Source: a bacterium
GTDB lineage: Bacteria > Myxococcota_A > Bradymonadia > UBA7976 > UBA1532
Reading direction: 5' to 3'
Assembly: GCA_030426085.1 (NCBI GenBank)
Contig: JAUHYW010000041.1
Location: forward strand, 1-64,000
DNA length: 64,000 bases
Each line of letters starts with the position of its first letter. Within the stretch, counting starts at the first letter, position 1. The notes under the pieces are model-generated. The model saw only the letters and a program-made list of their open reading frames with translations. It had not been told where the DNA came from and made no database searches. Of the stretch, positions 56,909-64,000 are shown piece after piece. A program made the position numbers and the translations under genes.

Positions 56909-59373
56909 TGCGCATCCACACCCCCCGCGCGGCGCTGCTCGCCGCCGCTCTGCTGCTCGCCTGCGACGGGGCCGGCGAGGGCCCCGGCGGCACGCCCGAC
57001 GGCCCTGGCACCGACGGCGGGCCGACCGCCGACCGCGGCCCCGACGACCCGACCCCCGACGGCGGCCCGCCGGCCCCGGTGGGCGGATGCGCCCCGATCG
57101 AGGCCTACTTCGCCGAGCAGATCTGGGCCGGCTTCATGTCCAGCGCCTGCCTCGGCTGCCACATCGAGGGCGGCGCGGCCGACGCGTCGCGCCTGCACCT
57201 GATGCCGTCGCTGCAAGACGGCGGGCTCGAGGCCAACATCGAGGCCCTGCGCCCGCTGGCGGCCGAGATCGTCGACGGGCCGGGGGGCAACGGGCTGCGC
57301 CTGCTGATCGCCAAGCCCACCGGGCGCCACCCCGAGAGCCACGGCGGCGGCGCGCTCCTGCGCCCCGACAGCGAGGAGGCCCTGGCCCTGGCGTGGTTCG
57401 CCGAGCGGCTGGCCGCCGCCGAGGATCCGTGCATCGCCGACCCCGACGGGCCGGTCCTGGGCGGCGCGGTGGACTGCGCGGCGCCTCCGCCGGGGCCCCG
57501 GGTGCTGCGCCGGCTGTCGCACGTCGAGTACCGCAACACCATCGCCGCCCTGCTCGGCGAGGCGGCCGCCGCCGAGGTCGACGGCGCGCTGACCCCCGAC
57601 GTGGTCGTCGACGGCTTCGACAACCACGCCGCGGCGCTGGTGGTGGGTGATCTGCTGGCTGATCAGTACCGGCTGCTGGCCGAGGCGCTGGCGGAGTCGG
57701 TCGAGCTGGCCGGCCTCGTGCCCTGTGATCCGGCCGCCGGTGGCCGCAACTGCGCCCGGCAGTTCGTCGTCGACTTCGGCCTGCGCGCCTTCCGCCGCCC
57801 GCTGACCGCCGACGACCTCGAGCGCTACGTCGCGATCTACGACCTCGTGGCCGCCGACGACGGCTTCGAAGGCGGCATGCGGTGGGTCATCTCGGCCTTC
57901 TTGCAGTCGCCGCACTTCCTCTACCGCACCGAGCTGGGCAAGCGGGGGGCCGACGGCTTCGAGCTGACCGCCTACGAGATCGCGACCGCGCTGTCGTACC
58001 TCGCGTGGCAGGCGCCGCCCGACGAGGCCCTGCTCGACCTCGCCGCCCGGGGCATGCTCTACGACCCGGCGGTGGTCGAGACCGAGCTGGCCCGCCTGAT
58101 CGAAGACCCCCGCTCGGAGGCGACGCTGCGCCACTTCGCCTGGCGTTGGCTGGGCCTCGACCGGCTGGACAGCGTCACCCGCGACCCCTCGATCTACCCC
58201 GCGCTGACCGATGACATCCGCCGGGCGATGGCCGGGCAGACCGCCCGCTTCCTCGCCGAGCGCTGGCGCGACGGGGGCACGCTGGCCGATCTCTTCTTGA
58301 CTCAGGACGAGCACCTGACCGACGGGCTGGCCGACTTCTACGGGCTGCCGGCCAGCGAGCAGGCGGCCGACGGCGAGGGTTTCCGCCGACGCAGCCTCGA
58401 GTTCTCGCCCTACGGCGGCCTGCTGACCCAGGGTTCGCTGCTGACGACCCACGCGCTGCCGACGACCTCGTCCCCCATCCACCGGGGGCTGCTGGTGCGG
58501 GAGCGGCTCTTGTGCCAGCACCTGCCCCCGCCGCCGGTCAACCTCGACATCTCGCCCCCGCCGGTGGACCCCGAGCTGTCGACCCGGGCCCGCTACGCCC
58601 AGCACAGCGACGACCCGGCCTGCTCGGGCTGCCACGCGCTCATCGACCCCATCGGCTTCGCCTTCGAGCACTTCGACGGCATCGGCCGCTGGCGGCAGGA
58701 CGACGGCATGCACGCCATCGACGCCAGCGGCGAGATCGTCGGCTCGGGGGCCACCGACGGGCGGTTCGACGGGGTCGAGGAGCTGGCGGCGCTGCTCGCG
58801 GTCAGCCCCGAGGTCGAGGCGTGCTACGCCGAGCAGTGGCTGCGGTTCGGCTTCGGCGGCACCGACGAGCTGCCCGCCGAGTGCTACGTCCACCGGGTCG
58901 CCGACGACATCGCGACCGAGAGCGGCGCCCTCGCGGCGGTGATGCCGGCTATCACCCGGCTGCCCCGGTTCACCGTGCGGGTCGGCGGCGAGGACGAGCT
59001 CGACGTGCCCGGCGGATCGCTGCTGCCGGCCCCGGCCGACGTGCCGCCCGGTGGCATCGACGAGCCCCCGCCCATCGACGATCCGCCGCCCGAGCCGGAG
59101 CCCGACCCGGGGCCGGTGGGCGGCGGGGTGGACTTCGAACTGGTCGAGCAGTCCCGGTGGAACGCCGGCTACTGCGCCGACGGCGTGGTGACCAACCGCG
59201 GCGAGGCGCCGGTGGTCTGGGAGGTCGAGGCCGACATCGAGGGCATCATCAACAACGCGTGGAACGTCGTGCGCTCGGGCGACAGCGGCCGGGTGACCTT
59301 CCGCGGCGAGGGCTGGAACGCCGAGGTGCCCCCCGGCGGCGAGGTCCGGTTCGGCTTCTGCGCCCAGCTCTGA
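56908..59373 (+). CDS. DUF1592/1588/1585 cytochrome-type lipoprotein with C-terminal cellulose-binding-like domain
   Basis: This 821-aa protein is read from ATG 56908 (GTG 56905 is an alternative) and has a lipobox ALLLAC (Cys about 19). A cytochrome c motif CLGCH (81-85) opens the N-terminal module. Planctomycete-type domains follow: VLRRLSHVEYRNTIAALLG (DUF1587), AFRRPLTADDLERYVAIYD (DUF1595/1592), HRGLLVRERLLCQHLPPPP (DUF1588), a second haem-like ACSGCH (572-576) with DPIGFAFEHFDGIGRWR, and DUF1585 at about 600-690. After a Pro-rich linker, residues about 742-821 match a CBM2 domain, with SRWNAGYCADGVVTN, NNAWNVV, GEGWNAEVPPG and RFGFCA. The pair with DUF1552 is a known cluster; a CBM2 tail is unusual. 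Confidence 0.9.
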   Translation: MRIHTPRAALLAAALLLACDGAGEGPGGTPDGPGTDGGPTADRGPDDPTPDGGPPAPVGGCAPIEAYFAEQIWAGFMSSACLGCHIEGGAADASRLHLMPSLQDGGLEANIEALRPLAAEIVDGPGGNGLRLLIAKPTGRHPESHGGGALLRPDSEEALALAWFAERLAAAEDPCIADPDGPVLGGAVDCAAPPPGPRVLRRLSHVEYRNTIAALLGEAAAAEVDGALTPDVVVDGFDNHAAALVVGDLLADQYRLLAEALAESVELAGLVPCDPAAGGRNCARQFVVDFGLRAFRRPLTADDLERYVAIYDLVAADDGFEGGMRWVISAFLQSPHFLYRTELGKRGADGFELTAYEIATALSYLAWQAPPDEALLDLAARGMLYDPAVVETELARLIEDPRSEATLRHFAWRWLGLDRLDSVTRDPSIYPALTDDIRRAMAGQTARFLAERWRDGGTLADLFLTQDEHLTDGLADFYGLPASEQAADGEGFRRRSLEFSPYGGLLTQGSLLTTHALPTTSSPIHRGLLVRERLLCQHLPPPPVNLDISPPPVDPELSTRARYAQHSDDPACSGCHALIDPIGFAFEHFDGIGRWRQDDGMHAIDASGEIVGSGATDGRFDGVEELAALLAVSPEVEACYAEQWLRFGFGGTDELPAECYVHRVADDIATESGALAAVMPAITRLPRFTVRVGGEDELDVPGGSLLPAPADVPPGGIDEPPPIDDPPPEPEPDPGPVGGGVDFELVEQSRWNAGYCADGVVTNRGEAPVVWEVEADIEGIINNAWNVVRSGDSGRVTFRGEGWNAEVPPGGEVRFGFCAQL

Positions 59374-59398
59374 CGCGCCCGCCCCACGCCCTCCGGGC

Positions 59399-60352
59399 TC
59401 AGCCCTTCGGCTGGGCCCGGAACCACGCCGCGAAGCGCTCGATGCCCTCGGCGATCTTCACCTGCGGGTCGTAGCCCAGCTCGGCCCGGGCCCGGCCGAT
59501 GTCGGCGAAGGTCCGGGGCACGTCCCCCGGCTGCATCGGCGCGAACCGCACCTGCGGGGTCTGCCCCAGCGCCCGGCCGAGGTGGTCGACGAGGTCGACG
59601 AGGGTCGTCGTCTCCGACTCGCCGAGGTTGTAGATCCGGTAGCCCTCCACCCGCTCGACCGAGGCGACCACCCCGTCGACGATGTCGTCGATATAGGTGT
59701 AGTCCCGGCTGCTCTGCCCGTCGCCGAAGAGCGTCAGCGGCTCGCCGGCCTCGATCAGCCGGGCGAACTTGTGGATCGCCATCTCGGGCCGCTGCCGGGG
59801 CCCGTAGACGGTGAAGAACCGCAGGCAGTGGGTGTGCAGGCCGTGCAGGTGGTGCCATGTGTAGCACAACAGCTCGCCGGCCTTCTTGGTGGCGGCGTAG
59901 GGCGAGATGGGGTTGTCGACCGGGTCGTCCTCCCGGAACGGCACCGTCTTGCGGGCCCCGTAGACCGACGACGACGAGGCGAAGACCAGCCGGTCGACCC
60001 CGGCGAGGCGGCACTGCTCGAGCAACGTCAGCGTACCCTCGAGGTTGACCTTCTGATAGATCGCGGGGTGCTCGATGGACGGCCGCACCCCGGCCCAGGC
60101 GGCGAGGTGGATCACCCGCTCGGGGCGGAACCGGGCGAAGGCGTCGGCCAGCGTGCCCCCGTCGCAGATGTCGCCCCGGATGCACTCGAAGTGGGGGTGG
60201 CGTTCCGCCTCGGCGATGTTTCGGGCCTTGACGACCGGGTCGTAGAATGCGTTGAAGTTGTCGACGCCGAGCACCCGGTGCCCGTCGGCCAGCAGCCGGT
60301 CGCAGACGCTGGACCCGATGAAGCCGGCCGCGCCGGTGACGAAGATGCGCAT
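59399..60352 (-). CDS. NAD-dependent nucleotide-sugar epimerase, UDP-glucuronate 4-epimerase type
   Basis: This 317-aa SDR protein has the NAD motif TGAAGFIGSSV, LGVDNFNAFYDPVVKARN (typical of UDP-glucuronate/galacturonate 4-epimerases), FASSSSVYGARKTVPF and the catalytic YAATK in SPYAATKKAGE. RFFTVYGPRQRPEMAIHKF is the family's substrate segment. It makes a sugar nucleotide for capsule, LPS or exopolysaccharide. No other polysaccharide gene is adjacent. It is divergent from the tandem HU gene. Confidence 0.94.
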   Translation of the reverse strand: MRIFVTGAAGFIGSSVCDRLLADGHRVLGVDNFNAFYDPVVKARNIAEAERHPHFECIRGDICDGGTLADAFARFRPERVIHLAAWAGVRPSIEHPAIYQKVNLEGTLTLLEQCRLAGVDRLVFASSSSVYGARKTVPFREDDPVDNPISPYAATKKAGELLCYTWHHLHGLHTHCLRFFTVYGPRQRPEMAIHKFARLIEAGEPLTLFGDGQSSRDYTYIDDIVDGVVASVERVEGYRIYNLGESETTTLVDLVDHLGRALGQTPQVRFAPMQPGDVPRTFADIGRARAELGYDPQVKIAEGIERFAAWFRAQPKG

Positions 60353-60439
60353 CGCTCGCTCCTCGATGATGAACCGGGCGATGATTCACCGCGCGCCGGC
60401 CGAACGCAATGGTCGGCCCCGGCGTTGGGAGGATGAAGC

Positions 60440-61048
60440 GTGACCAAGCGTGAGCTCGTCCGCGAGGCCGCCAAGGCCCACGACCTGCCCGTCAGCCTCG
60501 CCCAGGGGCTGCTCGAGGCGCTGTACGACTCGGTGGTCGACCGGCTCATCCGGATCGGCCGGCAGACCGTGCCCGGCCTGGGCACCGTCACCGCCGAGCG
60601 CCGGCCGGGCCGGGCCAGGATCGACCCCGAGACCGGGCAGCGGATCGTCGGTCCGCCCTCGACCCGGGTGCGCTTCGCCCCCGCCGAGAGCCTGCGCATG
60701 GCCATCCGCGGGGATGACCCCGAGGACACCCCCAAGCCCCTCGTCCCCCGCAGCGACCCGATCGTCGAGGCCATCTGGCGGGCCACCGGGCAGCGGCACT
60801 CGGGCAAGTTCATCGGGCGCTTCATCTTGTGGCTCGGCACCATCTACGCCCGCGAGCTGGGGGAGGGCCGGGACTTCCCCTGGCCCGGGTTCGGCACCGT
60901 CACCGTCACCCGGCGCCCGGCCCGCCCCGGGCGCAACCCGCGCACCGGCGCGCCCCTGGTCGTGCCGCCCGGGCTGCGCTTCGGCTTCCGCCCCTCGACC
61001 GCGCTCAAGGCCGGGCTGGCCGACGGCCCCGCGGGCCTCGACGGCTGA
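60440..61048 (+). CDS. Tandem HU/IHF-like DNA-binding protein
   Basis: This 202-aa protein begins at GTG 60440 behind GGGAGGA. Domain 1 (about 1-93) has the HU helix pair TKRELVREAAKAHDLPVSLAQ and the strand-arm segment VPGLGTVTAERRPGRARIDPETGQRI. Domain 2 (about 107-195) has IVEAIWRATGQRHSGKFIG, PGFGTVTVTRRPARPGRNPRTGAPLVVPP and RFGFRPSTALKAGL; RNPRTG matches the HU DNA-binding arm. HU proteins are normally about 90-aa dimers, so this looks like a single-chain dimer, with domain 1 the less conserved. It would bend or coat DNA in the nucleoid. Confidence 0.9.
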   Translation: MTKRELVREAAKAHDLPVSLAQGLLEALYDSVVDRLIRIGRQTVPGLGTVTAERRPGRARIDPETGQRIVGPPSTRVRFAPAESLRMAIRGDDPEDTPKPLVPRSDPIVEAIWRATGQRHSGKFIGRFILWLGTIYARELGEGRDFPWPGFGTVTVTRRPARPGRNPRTGAPLVVPPGLRFGFRPSTALKAGLADGPAGLDG

Positions 61049-61056
61049 GCCGGATC

Positions 61057-63372
<2,316 letters not shown>

Positions 63373-63571
63373 CGGGCCTCCTCGGGTCGGCGTGCCGTGA
63401 GTGCCAGAGCAATGCCCGTGCCCGGCTCGGGGCCCGTGTCTCACTGTCGGGTGACGTCGGGAGCACGGGACCGGGGCAGCACGGCGAGACCGCGGTGTCC
63501 CGGGGGGACGCGCCGACCGGCGCCCACCGGCTATGCTGGGCCGCAGACCCGATGACGAGAGGGAGGTGCGG

Positions 63572-64000
63572 ATGCGTGGCGATCGGATCGGGCCGGGAGG
63601 CCGGCTGGCGGTGCTGCTGGGGCTGCTCGTGAGCGCGGGGGCGTGCATCCCCGCGGGCGGCGGGGGCGGCGGCGACGACGAGGACGGCGGGGCCGACGTG
63701 TTCGTCGACCCCGACGACGGGGTGCCCCCGAGGGACATGTTCATCGACCCCGACGACGGGGTGCCCCCGGGCGACATGTTCGTCGACCCCGACGACGGGG
63801 TGCCCCCGGGCGACATGTTCGTCGACCCCGACGACGGCGTCCCGATGGGCGACGAGCGGTGCAACGGCGAGGACGACGACGCCGACGGCCTGATCGACGA
63901 GGACTGGCCCGCGCTGGGCGAGCGGTGCGCCATCGGCGTCGGCCAGTGCGAGGCGGAGGGGGTCGTGGTCTGCACCCCCGACGGCCGGGGCACGGTCTGC
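63572..64000 (+). CDS. Lipoprotein with 13-residue repeats and MopE-type metal motif (partial)
   Basis: The gene starts at ATG 63572 behind GGAGGT and runs off the right edge (143 residues visible). The lipobox is LLVSAGAC (Cys about 25). A Gly-rich and acidic stretch leads to four copies of FVDPDDGVPPGDM (or near), then CNGEDDDADGLIDEDW, the MopE/PF11617-type putative metal-binding motif, followed by Cys pairs (ERCAIGVGQCEAEGVVVCTPDGRG). Such motifs typically recur in tandem in surface proteins of Myxococcota and methanotrophs. Function unknown; the C-terminus is missing. Confidence 0.85.
   Translation, partial: MRGDRIGPGGRLAVLLGLLVSAGACIPAGGGGGGDDEDGGADVFVDPDDGVPPRDMFIDPDDGVPPGDMFVDPDDGVPPGDMFVDPDDGVPMGDERCNGEDDDADGLIDEDWPALGERCAIGVGQCEAEGVVVCTPDGRGTVC
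63701..63856 (+). repeat. 39-bp tandem repeat, four copies, encoding FVDPDDGVPPGDM
   Basis: Four in-frame units start at 63701, 63740, 63779 and 63818. The first reads VPPRDM at its end, the second begins FID, and the fourth ends VPMGDE, so the inner copies are the most alike. Slippage would change the linker length in steps of 13 residues. Confidence 0.92.

Overview
The window is very GC-rich DNA with almost no non-coding space. It most resembles a Myxococcota-type bacterium (Polyangia or Bradymonadia-like). The case rests on family content: lipoproteins with Gly-Glu arrays and MopE-type metal-binding motifs, thrombospondin type 3 (TSP3) repeat proteins, a PKD-repeat giant, a paired DUF1552/DUF1592 locus, and many secreted lipoproteins. 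No rRNA, tRNA, CRISPR array, insertion sequence or phage gene was seen. The taxon is an inference; no species can be named.

Region 1 (1-12721, minus strand) reads as one long transcription unit. In transcription order it encodes a 1030-aa TPR lipoprotein, a beta-propeller protein, a small secreted protein, a family 5 peptide-binding protein, two Dpp/Opp-type permeases, a double ATPase, a small lipoprotein and a TSP3 protein that runs off the left edge. Both permeases carry unusual material in the first periplasmic loop: four TSP3 calcium-type repeats in the DppB-like subunit and a Pro/Asp-rich stretch in the DppC-like subunit. This is the most unusual assembly in the window.

Region 2 (13142-18200) holds a lipase-like lipoprotein coupled to an anchored protein, a MerR-HTH/TPR protein with a partner, a probable winged-helix gene behind a perfect palindrome, and a lipoprotein.

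Region 3 (18293-24997) is signalling: a GAF histidine kinase, a receiver-only regulator and a HAMP/PAS/PAS kinase, then a zinc-ribbon/pseudokinase/PP2C protein coupled to a degenerate von Willebrand A protein.

Region 4 (25125-33247) holds a PpiD-like chaperone and the rod-shape cluster mreB-mreC-mreD-mrdA-rodA followed by thioredoxin. Region 5 (33353-39273) is tetrapyrrole synthesis (hemX/ccsA-like, hemA, hemC, cobA-hemD fusion), a TAXI binding protein and an alkyltransferase-like DNA repair protein.

Region 6 (39681-53145) holds the 2673-aa PKD protein, a TraB-family membrane protein, a RecF/SMC-like ATPase, a biliverdin-reductase-like protein and a Gly-Glu lipoprotein. Region 7 (53240-64000) holds a SEC-C methionine aminopeptidase, a FAD monooxygenase, the DUF1552/DUF1592 pair (the latter ending in a cellulose-binding-like domain), a nucleotide-sugar epimerase, a tandem HU protein, a lipoprotein isoamylase and a truncated MopE-type lipoprotein. 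Many adjacent genes overlap by 1-4 bases (ATGA, GTGA, TTGA, TGATG), so translational coupling is the rule.
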